Source: Nonomuraea angiospora
GTDB lineage: Bacteria; Actinomycetota; Actinomycetes; Streptosporangiales; Streptosporangiaceae
Assembly: GCF_014873145.1 (NCBI RefSeq)
Contig: NZ_JADBEK010000001.1
Coordinates: 9,548,001 to 9,612,000 of the forward strand
DNA: 64,000 bases
Reading direction: 5' to 3'
The position numbers and the translations under genes are program-made. Positions 8,456 through 16,674 of the stretch are shown in pieces; position 1 is the first letter of the stretch; each line of letters starts with the position of its first letter. Under the pieces are notes generated by a model. The model worked only from the letters and a program-made list of their open reading frames with translations, was not told the DNA's origin and ran no database searches.

Positions 8456-9414
8456 ATGACGCCCCCTTTCACCCTGTGGGTGATCAGGAAGTTGACCAGC
8501 GCGACGATCACCACGGCCAGGAACATCAGCCACGACGCGGCCGAGGCGTAGCCGAAGTCGAACGTCGAGTTCGCGAAGCCCTGCTCGTAGACGAACAGCG
8601 CCAGCGTCTGGAACTGCCGGTCGGGCCCGCCGGTGGCGATGCCGCCCCCGCCGCCGCTGCTCTGCCCGAACAGCAGGGGCTCGGCGATGATCTGCATGGC
8701 CCCGATCGTCGAGACGATGACCACGAAGACGATCGTCGGCCGGATCATCGGGATCGTGATCCTGCGGAGCTGGGTGAAGCCGCTCGCGCCGTCGAGGGTG
8801 GCGGCCTCGTACAGCTCGCGCGGCACGGCCTGCATGGCGGCCAGGAAGATCAGCGCGTTGTAGCCGGTCCAGCGCCACATGATCATCACGGAGAGCGCGA
8901 GGTGCGAGGTCGCGGTGCCGGCCGCCCAGTCGATGTTGCCGGCGCCGAACCACGAGAGCACCCAGTTGATCAGCCCGAAGTCCCGGCCGAAGAGCTGGCT
9001 GAAGATGACCACGACGGCCACCACGCTCGTGACGTTCGGCAGCAGCAGCGCCACCCGGAACAGCGTCTGGAAGCGCAGCCGCCGGTTGAGCAGGTGCGCC
9101 AGCCAGATGGCCAGCAGGAGCTGCGGCACGGTCGAGAGCACGCCGATGGACAGGGTGTTGAACGTGGCGTTCCAGAAGTACCCGTCGCTCAGCAGCGTCG
9201 AGTAGTTGTCCAGCCCGATGAACGTCTGGGTCTCCGACAGCAGCGACCACTCGTGCAGGCTCACCCAGGCCGTGTAGACCAGCGGGAACAGCCCGAAGGC
9301 GCAGAAGAGCAGGAAGAACGGCGCCACGTAGGCGTACGGCGACACCCTCAGGTCGAGGGTGTGCCGCACGCTGCGCCTACGCCGTCGCGGGACCGCGAGG
9401 GGAAGGGAGCTCAT
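8452..9414 (-). CDS. Beta-glucoside ABC permease, MalF-like
   Basis: 320 residues with an arginine-rich cytoplasmic N-terminus (PRRRRRSVRHTLDLR), a first helix at about residues 27-50, and EAA loop ELYEAATLDGAS. A glycine-rich periplasmic stretch (SSGGGGGIATGG) follows the EAA loop. Start 9414 overlaps the binding-protein stop by ATGA. The order binding protein - MalF - MalG - glycosidase - LacI is the classical actinobacterial ceb/bgl layout. Confidence 0.94.
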   Translation of the reverse strand: MSSLPLAVPRRRRRSVRHTLDLRVSPYAYVAPFFLLFCAFGLFPLVYTAWVSLHEWSLLSETQTFIGLDNYSTLLSDGYFWNATFNTLSIGVLSTVPQLLLAIWLAHLLNRRLRFQTLFRVALLLPNVTSVVAVVVIFSQLFGRDFGLINWVLSWFGAGNIDWAAGTATSHLALSVMIMWRWTGYNALIFLAAMQAVPRELYEAATLDGASGFTQLRRITIPMIRPTIVFVVIVSTIGAMQIIAEPLLFGQSSGGGGGIATGGPDRQFQTLALFVYEQGFANSTFDFGYASAASWLMFLAVVIVALVNFLITHRVKGGVI

Positions 9415-10712
9415 TTGATCTTCTTGACGTCCTCGAGCACCTGCGCCCACGCCTCGTCGGGCGTCTGCTTGCCCTGCTCCACGCGGCCGAGGCCGTTGCC
9501 GATGGCCGTGCGCACGTCGGCCTCCTTGGGGCCGAGGTGCTGCGGCTTGAGCGCCTTGGCGGCGTCGGAGTAGATCTTGCCGATGGGGGCGTCGCCGAAG
9601 AACGGCTTGGTGAAGTTCTGGATCGACGGGTCGTCGTACAGGGCCGGGATCGACGGGAACGTGCCCTCCTCCTTGAACACCTTGGCCTGGTTGTCCTTGG
9701 AGGTCAGGAAGTCGATCAGCTCGGCCGCCTCCTTCGGGTGCTTGCTCTGCTTGGGCACCATGAGGTGCGAGCCGCCGCTGTTGCCCGAGCCGCCGGGCAC
9801 GGTCGCGATGTCCCACTTGCCGGCCGAGTCCTTGGCCTGCTCCTGGATGAAGCCGGTCATCCAGGCCGGGCAGATGATCGTGGCGAACGAGCCCTTGGCG
9901 AAGCCGGTGTTCCACGGCGGCGTGAAGGCCGCCAGCTTGGCGGTCAGGCCCTCCTGGGTGAGCTGGTTGGACAGGTCCCAGGCCTTCTTCACGTCGGGGT
10001 TGGAGGCCGCGATGATGTTGTCCTGGGCGTCGTACAGGCCGACGGGCGCCTGGTTGACCATCGCGCGGAAGATCTCGCCGGGGGAGTCCACGAACTTGGC
10101 GCCCGCCAGGTTCGCCCCGGCGAACTTCTTGCCGGTCGCGATGTACTGCTCCCACGTCGGCCAGAGGGCCGCCACCTCGGTCCGGCCGGTCGGCAGCCCG
10201 GCCTTCTTGAACAGGTCCTTGCGGTAGCACATGGCCAGCCCGCCCACGTCGGTGCCGAGGCCGAGCACCTGCGTGCCGTCCTTGCTCAACCCCTGCTGCC
10301 ACTTCCAGTCGAGATAGTCGGGCTGCCGCTTGTCCAGCCCGTACTGCTTGAGATCGACGAACTTGCCCGGCTGGGCGGTGAACGTGCTGATGTAGCCGAC
10401 CTCGACCGCCTCGACGTCGCCCGCGCCGGCGTTCGTGGCCAGCCGCTTGACGAGGTTGCTGTGGTGGTCGTTGAACTGGGTGACGTTCTCGACGATCTCG
10501 ATGTCGGGGTGGGTCTTCTTGTACTCCTCGTAGAGCGGTTTGAAGCCGAAGTCGCCGAAGAGGCCGACGGTGAGCTTGATCTTCTCTCCCGGCTTGGCGC
10601 TCTGCGCGGCGGTGCTCCCGCCGCCGCCGCCTCCGCCGCCGCAGGCCGTCGCCAGGGCGAGCAGGGACGCGGTGATCAAGGGCATGGCGAATCGCCGGAC
10701 GCGAGGGGTCAT
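9411..10712 (-). CDS. Sugar-binding lipoprotein (CUT1 extracellular solute-binding protein)
   Basis: 433 residues. A lipoprotein signal with lipobox ATAC puts the lipidated Cys at residue 24, followed by a run of glycines as a flexible tether. The mature part has the family 1 solute-binding pattern (TVGLFGDFGFKPLYEEYKKTHPDIEI). It is held on the outer face of the membrane and delivers beta-glucosides to the two permeases. ATG 10712 is preferred because GGAGGG lies 5 nt upstream; the longer ATG at 10724 has no ribosome site. Confidence 0.95.
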   Translation of the reverse strand: MTPRVRRFAMPLITASLLALATACGGGGGGGGSTAAQSAKPGEKIKLTVGLFGDFGFKPLYEEYKKTHPDIEIVENVTQFNDHHSNLVKRLATNAGAGDVEAVEVGYISTFTAQPGKFVDLKQYGLDKRQPDYLDWKWQQGLSKDGTQVLGLGTDVGGLAMCYRKDLFKKAGLPTGRTEVAALWPTWEQYIATGKKFAGANLAGAKFVDSPGEIFRAMVNQAPVGLYDAQDNIIAASNPDVKKAWDLSNQLTQEGLTAKLAAFTPPWNTGFAKGSFATIICPAWMTGFIQEQAKDSAGKWDIATVPGGSGNSGGSHLMVPKQSKHPKEAAELIDFLTSKDNQAKVFKEEGTFPSIPALYDDPSIQNFTKPFFGDAPIGKIYSDAAKALKPQHLGPKEADVRTAIGNGLGRVEQGKQTPDEAWAQVLEDVKKIK

Positions 10713-10745
10713 GGAACCCTCCATGGTCGGTGCTTGCGAGGTAGG

Positions 10746-10763
10746 TGAGAGAGCGCTCTCTCA
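10746..10763. promoter_or_regulatory. LacI-type operator of the beta-glucoside operon
   Basis: TGAGAGAGCGCTCTCTCA is a perfect 18-bp palindrome with the central CG typical of LacI sites. It resembles the CebR/CelR consensus TGGGAGCGCTCCCA known from Streptomyces and Thermobifida. It lies just downstream of the predicted -10 and 33 bp before the lipoprotein start codon, a position that would block transcription initiation. Confidence 0.85.
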
Positions 10764-10765
10764 AG

Positions 10766-10795
10766 AGATTCGCGGCGCTCACACCGGCCTGTCAA
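10766..10795 (-). promoter_or_regulatory. Predicted promoter of the beta-glucoside operon
   Basis: On the minus strand TTGACA (10795-10790) and GAATCT (10771-10766) are separated by 18 bp. The perfect -35 and the operator placed immediately downstream support this as the main SigA-type promoter of the five-gene operon. Confidence 0.65.
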
Positions 10796-10835
10796 CGGGG
10801 GTTAAATAACGATCCGGCTTAGCGAGAGAGCGCGT

Positions 10836-11726
10836 TCACGGGTTGAGCGCGCGGCCGGCCATGCGGGCGTACATCTGGCCGGGGCTCGGGGCCTCGGTGA
10901 GGAAGCCAGGCAGCACGGGCAGCTCGATGGCGAACGGGTCGAGCCGCTCGTACAGCTCGTTCGCGTCGGCGGGCCGGTCGTCCGGCAGCTTCTCCAGCAG
11001 CTGCGACAGCAGCGCGCCCAGCTCGCGGGGCAGCCCGGGGATGGCCGGCGGGCGCTCCTTGACCTGCTTCTCGAAGACCATGTAGTCGGTGGGCCCGGTG
11101 AACAGCTGGCGCCCGGTCAGCATCTCGTGCAGCACGCAGCCGAGCGAGTAGAGGTCGCTGCGCGGCTCGGCGACGCCGTGCTGGATCTGCTCGGGAGCCA
11201 TGTACGCCGGCGTGCCCAGGATCTGCCCGATCCTCGTGAACGTGGTGACGTCGGCGTCCCGCAACATGGCCAGCCCGAAGTCGAGCACCTTCACGCTGCC
11301 GTCGGGGCAGAGCATGAGGTTCGTGGGCTTGAGGTCGCGGTGGCAGATCGCCAGGGCGTGGGCCGCCGACAACACGGCGCACGCCTGGGCCGCGATCGCG
11401 GCGGCCCAGGAGACGGGCAGCGGGCCGTGCTCGCTGACCACGTCGGCCACGGTGACGCCCTCGATGAACTGCATCACCTGGTAGAGCCGCTGCTCGTGGG
11501 TGCCGAAGTCGTAGAGCACCGGCGCGCCGGGATGCTCGAGCCGGGCCAGGATGCGGGCCTCGCGGATGAACCTGCGCTCCAGCTCGTGATCGTGCCCGCT
11601 GGGCAGCCTGAGCAGCTTCACCGCGACCCGGCGGTCCAGGTGGCGGTCGTGGCCCGCGTAGACGGCGCCCATGCCGCCTTGCCCGAGAGGGAGGTCGTCG
11701 AGCACATAGCGGTCACCGATGACCAT
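10836..11726 (-). CDS. Soluble Hanks-type serine/threonine protein kinase
   Basis: 296 residues. Visible motifs: Gly-rich loop GQGGMGAVY, ATP-binding Lys37 in VAVKLL, catalytic loop HRDLKPTN with Asp131, DFG at 149-151, and activation segment GTPAYMAPEQ. The protein stops about 30 residues after the kinase fold and has no transmembrane helix, PASTA or sensor domain, unlike PknB. It is encoded 95 bp downstream of the DNA methylase on the same strand, and a PP2C phosphatase lies on the other side of the methylase. Its substrates are unknown; the methylase is a testable candidate. Confidence 0.94.
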   Translation of the reverse strand: MVIGDRYVLDDLPLGQGGMGAVYAGHDRHLDRRVAVKLLRLPSGHDHELERRFIREARILARLEHPGAPVLYDFGTHEQRLYQVMQFIEGVTVADVVSEHGPLPVSWAAAIAAQACAVLSAAHALAICHRDLKPTNLMLCPDGSVKVLDFGLAMLRDADVTTFTRIGQILGTPAYMAPEQIQHGVAEPRSDLYSLGCVLHEMLTGRQLFTGPTDYMVFEKQVKERPPAIPGLPRELGALLSQLLEKLPDDRPADANELYERLDPFAIELPVLPGFLTEAPSPGQMYARMAGRALNP

Positions 11727-11821
11727 TCGCCCCTCCCCGCAGCCTTCCGGGAAAAAACTACACCGTCACGAGAGGGAATGCCGTCCTCTCCCGCGACGGC
11801 TCCCCAGCGACCGAGCCCGCC

Positions 11822-13654
11822 TCACGAAGTGAGGCCATGAGCAGGGGGATGAAGGTGGCCGTCGGCGAGGCCGTCGAGGCCGAGCCTGATCAGCGCCTGC
11901 CCCAGCGTCGAGGTCTCGCGGATGGCGTCTTCGAGCACGGCGAGCTGCCGGAAGGCGTCGCCGTAGGCCTTCTGCTCCTTCAGCGACAGGCGCGGCAGCC
12001 GGGTGCGGCGCACGTCGAACCTGCTGGAGCCGGTGGTCGCCCGGCCGCCGGCGGCCCGTAGGAAGCCCGCGAGGAAGTCGGGGTCGAGCCGGCGCGCGTC
12101 CACCCGGTAGAGCGTCAGATGGGGCCCCAGCATCGCGCCGCCACCGTCGCCCATCACGCGCACGCTGGAGTAGGAGGCCACCACGTCGCCCGGCCGGATC
12201 GCGATCAGGCCCTGCTGCAGGGTGGTGGAGCCGGACGGCGACGTGCCGTTGAGCACGTCGTCGGAGGTCAGCACGGGCACCTCGCCGCCGTCCACCGTCA
12301 TCTTGGGCGGGGCCTGCGACGTGGTCACCAGACCTTCCTTGATCAGGTCGCCCAGCGTGGTCGCGGGCTGGTCGAGCGGCTGCTCCAGGACCTTCAGGTC
12401 GGGCGGCGCGGAGGCGGCGGCCATGAAGCGGTCGCGGGCCTCGGCGTAGGCCTTGCCGACGTCGTCGCGCCGCTGGTGGCGGGCCGGGGTCATGTCGACC
12501 TCGTCGGCCAGCAGGTCGATGATGCGCACGGTCTGGTCGGAACGGTCCTCCAGGTACGCCTCCCAGGCCGGCTCGACGCTCGCCAGGTCGGCCGTGGCGT
12601 CGAGGATCAGCACCTCGGACGGCGGCCGCTCGCCCGCCGCCGGCCGGCGCAGCAGCCAGAGGTCCGACCCCGGCAGCGCGATGACGGCCCGCAGGGCGCC
12701 GGCGCGCAGCAGGTTGGCCCGGATGCGGCGGCCCGCCTTGCGGCTGGCGGCGGCCGGGGGCATGAGGATGGCGACCAGGCCGCGCGGCTTGACGTGGGTG
12801 AGGCAGTGCTGCACCCAGGCCAGCTCCGGCTCGCCGCGCGGCGGCAGGCCGTACTCCCAGCGCGGGTCGCCGGTCAGCTCCTCGTAACCCCAGGCCCGCT
12901 CGTTGAACGGCGGATCGCACACCACGGCGTCGGCCCGCTCCCCGGCGAACCCGTCGTCGCGCATCGAGTCGCCGGCCACGACCTCGGCCTCGACGCCGCG
13001 CAGCCGGAGCCTGGAGGCGGTGATGGCCGCCGAGGTCTCGCTGAGCTCCTGCCCGAGCATCCTGGCCGTCCCCGGCTCCGCCTGGGCGTGCTGGTCGTGG
13101 CCGGGGGCGAGGAGCAGCGTGCCGACGCCGCAGGCCGGGTCGAGGATCGTCGAGCCGCCCGGCCGTACGAGCCTGACCATGAGCCCGGCCACGTCCTCGC
13201 GGGTCACGGAGAGCTGCCGCGAGTGCGCCTCGAGATAGCGCTCACAGAGGAACTCGTACGCCGTCAGCGCGCCGAGCTGCTCGGCCAGCTCCAGGACGAG
13301 CTCCGCCAGCTCCGGCTCCAGCCCGCCCTCGGCGGGCGATCCGGGACCCGGTTCATTCTGGGGGGCCGGGCGGGTCAGCAGGGCGCCTGCCTGGGCCACC
13401 AGCTCGCCCAGCCGCAAATCGCCCGCGGCTTTCAGGCGTTGCCACACCCGATCTCCCAGGGAGACCTGGTAGGACTTCCCATAGCGACGTAGCCAGGACT
13501 CGACCTGCCGGAGCGAGAAGAGCGGCTGGTTGGCCGTGCCGCCGATGGGAGCGGGGAAGTCGTCGTGGCGACGGCGCCAGTTGCTCACCGCGGCACGCCC
13601 GACACCGGCGAGCCGGGCGATGTCCCCGGCGTTGACGGTCGGGTCGTGGCTCAT
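11822..13654 (-). CDS. N6-adenine DNA methylase with N-terminal HTH and HsdS-like tail
   Basis: 610 residues in three parts. Residues 1-60 are a helix-turn-helix (DIARLAGVGRAAVSNWRRRH). About 150-400 is an HsdM/N6-MTase core with SAM motif I DPACGVGTLLL and catalytic motif IV as DPPF instead of NPPF. About 410-600 resembles a type I restriction specificity (HsdS) half with a target-recognition region and helical spacer. No restriction subunit gene is nearby, so this may be an orphan or regulatory methylase. It is divergent from PP2C and upstream of the kinase. An in-frame ATG/GTG choice does not affect the domains. Confidence 0.85.
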   Translation of the reverse strand: MSHDPTVNAGDIARLAGVGRAAVSNWRRRHDDFPAPIGGTANQPLFSLRQVESWLRRYGKSYQVSLGDRVWQRLKAAGDLRLGELVAQAGALLTRPAPQNEPGPGSPAEGGLEPELAELVLELAEQLGALTAYEFLCERYLEAHSRQLSVTREDVAGLMVRLVRPGGSTILDPACGVGTLLLAPGHDQHAQAEPGTARMLGQELSETSAAITASRLRLRGVEAEVVAGDSMRDDGFAGERADAVVCDPPFNERAWGYEELTGDPRWEYGLPPRGEPELAWVQHCLTHVKPRGLVAILMPPAAASRKAGRRIRANLLRAGALRAVIALPGSDLWLLRRPAAGERPPSEVLILDATADLASVEPAWEAYLEDRSDQTVRIIDLLADEVDMTPARHQRRDDVGKAYAEARDRFMAAASAPPDLKVLEQPLDQPATTLGDLIKEGLVTTSQAPPKMTVDGGEVPVLTSDDVLNGTSPSGSTTLQQGLIAIRPGDVVASYSSVRVMGDGGGAMLGPHLTLYRVDARRLDPDFLAGFLRAAGGRATTGSSRFDVRRTRLPRLSLKEQKAYGDAFRQLAVLEDAIRETSTLGQALIRLGLDGLADGHLHPPAHGLTS

Positions 13655-13668
13655 GGTGCCCAGAGTAG

Positions 13669-13701
13669 TTCACAAGAGTCTTCAGCGCATCTGCTTGTGA
13701 A
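13669..13701. promoter_or_regulatory. Dyad in the methylase/phosphatase divergent promoter
   Basis: TTCACAAG (13669-13676) and CTTGTGAA (13694-13701) are perfect 8-bp inverted repeats, 25 bp from start to start, in the 76-bp gap between the divergent methylase and PP2C genes. AGTCTT is repeated within the same stretch. The symmetric site shared by two divergent genes suggests a regulator; the HTH of the methylase itself is one candidate. Confidence 0.5.
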
Positions 13702-13730
13702 GTCTTTCAACCAATGATTTACTGCTGGGT

Positions 13731-14501
13731 ATGAAGCACAACATCCGCTATGCCGCCGGATCAGACGTGGGCCGCCGCAGGGAGCAGAACGAGGACTCCG
13801 GCTATGCGAGTGGCCGGCTGCTCGTGGTGGCCGACGGGATGGGTGGACACGCGGCCGGCGAGCTGGCGAGCTCGGCGGCGATCGCCGTCATGCGCGAGCT
13901 GGATGCCACGCTTCCCGAGACGGGCTCGGACCTCGAGGGGGCCCTGGAGGGCGCCGTGCACGAGGCGGCGCGCAGGCTGGTCGAGCTGGCCGACATCGAC
14001 CCCGCGCGCAGGGGGATGGGGACCACGGTGACCGCCATGCTGTGGGACGGCTACCGGTTCGCCCTGGCTCATCTCGGTGACTCCCGCGGATATCTGCTTC
14101 GCGATGGTGCTCTCTACCAGATGACCAAGGATCACACACTTGTGCAGTCGATGGTGGACGAAGGGCGGATAACCGAGGACCAGGCCGCCGTGCACCCCCG
14201 GCGTTCGATGGTGCTGCGGGTGCTGGGCAGCGAGGGCAGGGCGGAGCCTGACATGGCGCTGCGCGAGGCCGAGCCTGATGACCGCTACCTCCTCTGCTCC
14301 GACGGCCTCACGACCGTACTCGGTCCCGAGGTTCTGCACGAGGTCCTGACCACCGTGGCAGACCCGGCCTCGGCCGTCCAGCGGCTGATCGATCTGGCCA
14401 ACGAGGGCGGCTCGCCGGACAACGTGACCGTGATCGTGGCCGACGTGGTCGCGCCGGGCTCCGGCGAGGCGGCCGTCTATCGCGTGGGGGCAGGTGCTTA
14501 A
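13731..14501 (+). CDS. PP2C-family serine/threonine protein phosphatase
   Basis: 256 residues. The metal-binding PP2C motifs are present: RREQNEDS near residue 20, VVADGMGGHAAGELAS, GMGTTVTAML, HLGDSRGYLLRDG, LLCSDGLT and GSPDNVTVIV. This is a stand-alone cytoplasmic catalytic domain like PstP without the membrane tail. It removes phosphate from Ser/Thr on proteins. It is divergent from the DNA methylase, and the kinase lies beyond that, so kinase and phosphatase may act on common targets, although they are on opposite strands. Confidence 0.95.
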   Translation: MKHNIRYAAGSDVGRRREQNEDSGYASGRLLVVADGMGGHAAGELASSAAIAVMRELDATLPETGSDLEGALEGAVHEAARRLVELADIDPARRGMGTTVTAMLWDGYRFALAHLGDSRGYLLRDGALYQMTKDHTLVQSMVDEGRITEDQAAVHPRRSMVLRVLGSEGRAEPDMALREAEPDDRYLLCSDGLTTVLGPEVLHEVLTTVADPASAVQRLIDLANEGGSPDNVTVIVADVVAPGSGEAAVYRVGAGA

Positions 14502-14648
14502 CTGGAGTCCCAGGAGGCTCACCTGCCTCACCAGTCACAAAACCGAAATATTGGCTAATAGCACGACACTTTCCGAGTGATTCGCGCAATTTCCCGATGG
14601 CGCTACTACAGTCCATCGTGATTTATCGGTTTTCTGGGAGGAGTCACC

Positions 14649-15518
14649 CTGGACCCGATCGCGGACGAGCTGCTGAAGACGGTGCGGCAGGAACTCGGCT
14701 ACAAGGAGAAAAGCGGCCAGTTCACCAAGTTCGGCCAGTGGTATGCGGATCGCGTCCAAGACACCCAGTACCGCAACGGGCCGTGGTGCGACATGTTCAT
14801 CGCCTGGGCCGCGGACAAGGCCGACCTCAGCCAATATGTGGGCGAGTTCGCCTGGACGCCCTCCCACGCCGCCTGGTTCATGAAACAGGGGGCGTGGACG
14901 CAGAAGCCCGAGCCGGGTGCGCTCGTCTTCTTCGACTGGAAGGGCGGCAAGAGCTACAAGGGCATCGACCACGTGGGGATCGTGGAGAAGGTCAGCGGCA
15001 AGAAGATCCACACGATCGAGGCGAACGTGGACCGGATCTGGCTCAAGCGCAAGACGCGCGAGACGGACAAGGTCGTCGGCTACGGCATCCCGCGCCTGGT
15101 CAAGGCCAGCGCCGACAAGCTAGGGGAGATCCGCTCGACCGAGCGGCCCTTCGTGCCGGCGCCGCGCGTGGAGACCGGGCAGGGGTCGCCCCTGGACTTC
15201 CTGGGCACGCCGCCCGCGCTGCTGACCGCGATGGTGCTCATGACCGTCGCCCTCTCCCTCCGCGTCACCGGCCGCCGCCGCGGCACCCACCGCCGCCTCA
15301 CCTGGCCCTGGAACGCACCAACCACCCCGGACGCGCCACCCGGGCCCGCGCTCGAACGGGTCACGATCCGCGCCAAGGCGGCGCCCCCGGAGCCCGCGCA
15401 GGCCGAATCCCGTCTCACTCCGGCGCCGGCGGCCCGCCCGGCCAGGGCGCGCGTCCCGGCCGCCGCGGCCACCAGGCCCCCGACCTCGACGAGGCGCAAG
15501 CCCTACGAGCCCGGCTAG
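14649..15518 (+). CDS. CHAP-domain protein with C-terminal membrane segment, CTG start
   Basis: 289 residues if started at CTG 14649. The ribosome site GGGAGGAG (14637-14644) is 4 nt upstream, and the extra residues (DPIADELLKTVRQELGY) continue the helix expected at the domain start. GTG 14682 is the alternative but cuts into that helix. The CHAP pair is Cys47 (PWCDMF) and His108 (DHVGIVEKV). A hydrophobic segment follows at about residues 183-205, then a basic Pro/Ala-rich tail. CHAP domains hydrolyse peptidoglycan amide bonds, but no signal peptide is present, so its compartment is unclear. Confidence 0.85.
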   Translation: MDPIADELLKTVRQELGYKEKSGQFTKFGQWYADRVQDTQYRNGPWCDMFIAWAADKADLSQYVGEFAWTPSHAAWFMKQGAWTQKPEPGALVFFDWKGGKSYKGIDHVGIVEKVSGKKIHTIEANVDRIWLKRKTRETDKVVGYGIPRLVKASADKLGEIRSTERPFVPAPRVETGQGSPLDFLGTPPALLTAMVLMTVALSLRVTGRRRGTHRRLTWPWNAPTTPDAPPGPALERVTIRAKAAPPEPAQAESRLTPAPAARPARARVPAAAATRPPTSTRRKPYEPG

Positions 15519-15541
15519 CCCGCGCTCCGGCCCGCGAAGGG

Positions 15542-16591
15542 TTAGGCCGTGAGGTCGATGACCACCTTGACGTCGTGGCCGCGCTCGAAGGCGTCCAGGG
15601 CGCGCGACAGCGGGACCCGGCGCGTGATCAGCCGTTCGAGCCACCCGAGGTCGGCCTTGACCAGCGCGTCGGCGGCGTCCCTGTAGTGCCGCAGGTTGGC
15701 GTTGACGGTGCCGAAGACCACGTCGTTCTCCAGGACGATGTCCCGGTTGATGAGCCCCGCGTCCACCCGGTGCTCACGCCCTCCGGGTGAGAGCCCGGCC
15801 AGGCAGACGATCCCCGCGGCGGCCGTGCCCACCATGGCGTCGATGACGAGCGTCCCGGCCCCCGTGCACTCGATGATGACGTCCGGCCTGACCGTGGTGA
15901 GCTCCTTCAGCGACGAGCCGGAATGGTAGGTCCCGCCCAGGTCCTCCACGAGCCGCGACTTGAGCCCCGCGGATGAGCGGTTGAGCACGTGGACCTCCAG
16001 CCCCCGCTGCCGCCCCATCAGCGCTGCCAGCAGCCCGATGGGCCCGGCCCCGGTGACCAGCAGCGTTCGGGGCTCGAACCAGGCCCGCGACCCGATCCGC
16101 TCGATCTGCTCCCACGCCTTGGCGACCACCGACGTGGGCTCGACCAGCACGCCGACGCTCTCCAGCGACGGATCCAGGCGCACGGCGTAGCCGCCCTCGA
16201 CCGTCCAGCGTTCGGAGGCGTACCCGTCGATCTCCTTGATGCCCCGCTCGGTGTACTCGCCGTTGCGGCACATGTCGAACTCGCCCCGCTTGCAGGCCCC
16301 GCAGGGCACGGGGTCGGGCCGCCGCACCACCCCGACCACCAGGTCGCCGCGGGAGAACGCGGACCCGTCGGGCACCTCCAGCACCCGGCCCAGCGACTCG
16401 TGCCCGAGCACCATGCGCTCCTTGCCGGGCGGCGGCCAGCCGTAATCGGCGGTGATCAGCTCCCTGTCGGTCCCGCAGACTCCCAGCGCCAGCCCCTGGA
16501 CCAGCAGTTCGCCCTTGCCCGGCGCGGGCTCGGGGACCTCCTCGACGGCGAGCGTCCCCTGCTTGCCCGGTGCGAACGTCAGTGCGCGCAT
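15542..16591 (-). CDS. Glucose 1-dehydrogenase-like zinc MDR oxidoreductase
   Basis: 349 residues of the medium-chain dehydrogenase superfamily. Catalytic zinc ligands are visible as Cys in GVCGTD and His-Glu in LGHESLG. A structural-zinc region contains PCGACKRGEFDMC. The Rossmann motif is VTGAGPIGLLAALMGRQRGL. The overall pattern matches archaeal and actinobacterial glucose 1-dehydrogenase, which oxidises glucose to gluconolactone with NAD(P). It is divergent from icmF across a 124-bp gap with paired palindromes, so both may answer to one regulator. Confidence 0.88.
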   Translation of the reverse strand: MRALTFAPGKQGTLAVEEVPEPAPGKGELLVQGLALGVCGTDRELITADYGWPPPGKERMVLGHESLGRVLEVPDGSAFSRGDLVVGVVRRPDPVPCGACKRGEFDMCRNGEYTERGIKEIDGYASERWTVEGGYAVRLDPSLESVGVLVEPTSVVAKAWEQIERIGSRAWFEPRTLLVTGAGPIGLLAALMGRQRGLEVHVLNRSSAGLKSRLVEDLGGTYHSGSSLKELTTVRPDVIIECTGAGTLVIDAMVGTAAAGIVCLAGLSPGGREHRVDAGLINRDIVLENDVVFGTVNANLRHYRDAADALVKADLGWLERLITRRVPLSRALDAFERGHDVKVVIDLTA

Positions 16592-16639
16592 GCGGTGTCA
16601 CCCCCTCGGGCCCCCTACCCGGATGCCGGGGAGAAATAG

Positions 16640-16674
16640 TAGGACGTCCAAGTACCAATTAATAGGACGTCCTA
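16640..16674. promoter_or_regulatory. Two palindromic operators between dehydrogenase and icmF
   Basis: TAGGACGTCCTA at 16663-16674 is a perfect 12-bp palindrome. TAGGACGTCCAA at 16640-16651 matches it at 11 of 12 positions. Centres are 23 bp apart. The second is immediately followed by TAGTAT (16673-16678), a good -10 for icmF; the first is followed on the minus strand by TACTAT, a -10 for the dehydrogenase. Paired sites over both promoters suggest a TetR-like dimer-of-dimers repressor encoded elsewhere. Confidence 0.65.

Noticed and set aside
10836..14501. Complete BREX type 2 / Pgl system
   Set aside because: The kinase and methylase are suggestive, but PglY, PglZ and BrxL-like genes are missing and the kinase is much shorter than PglW.
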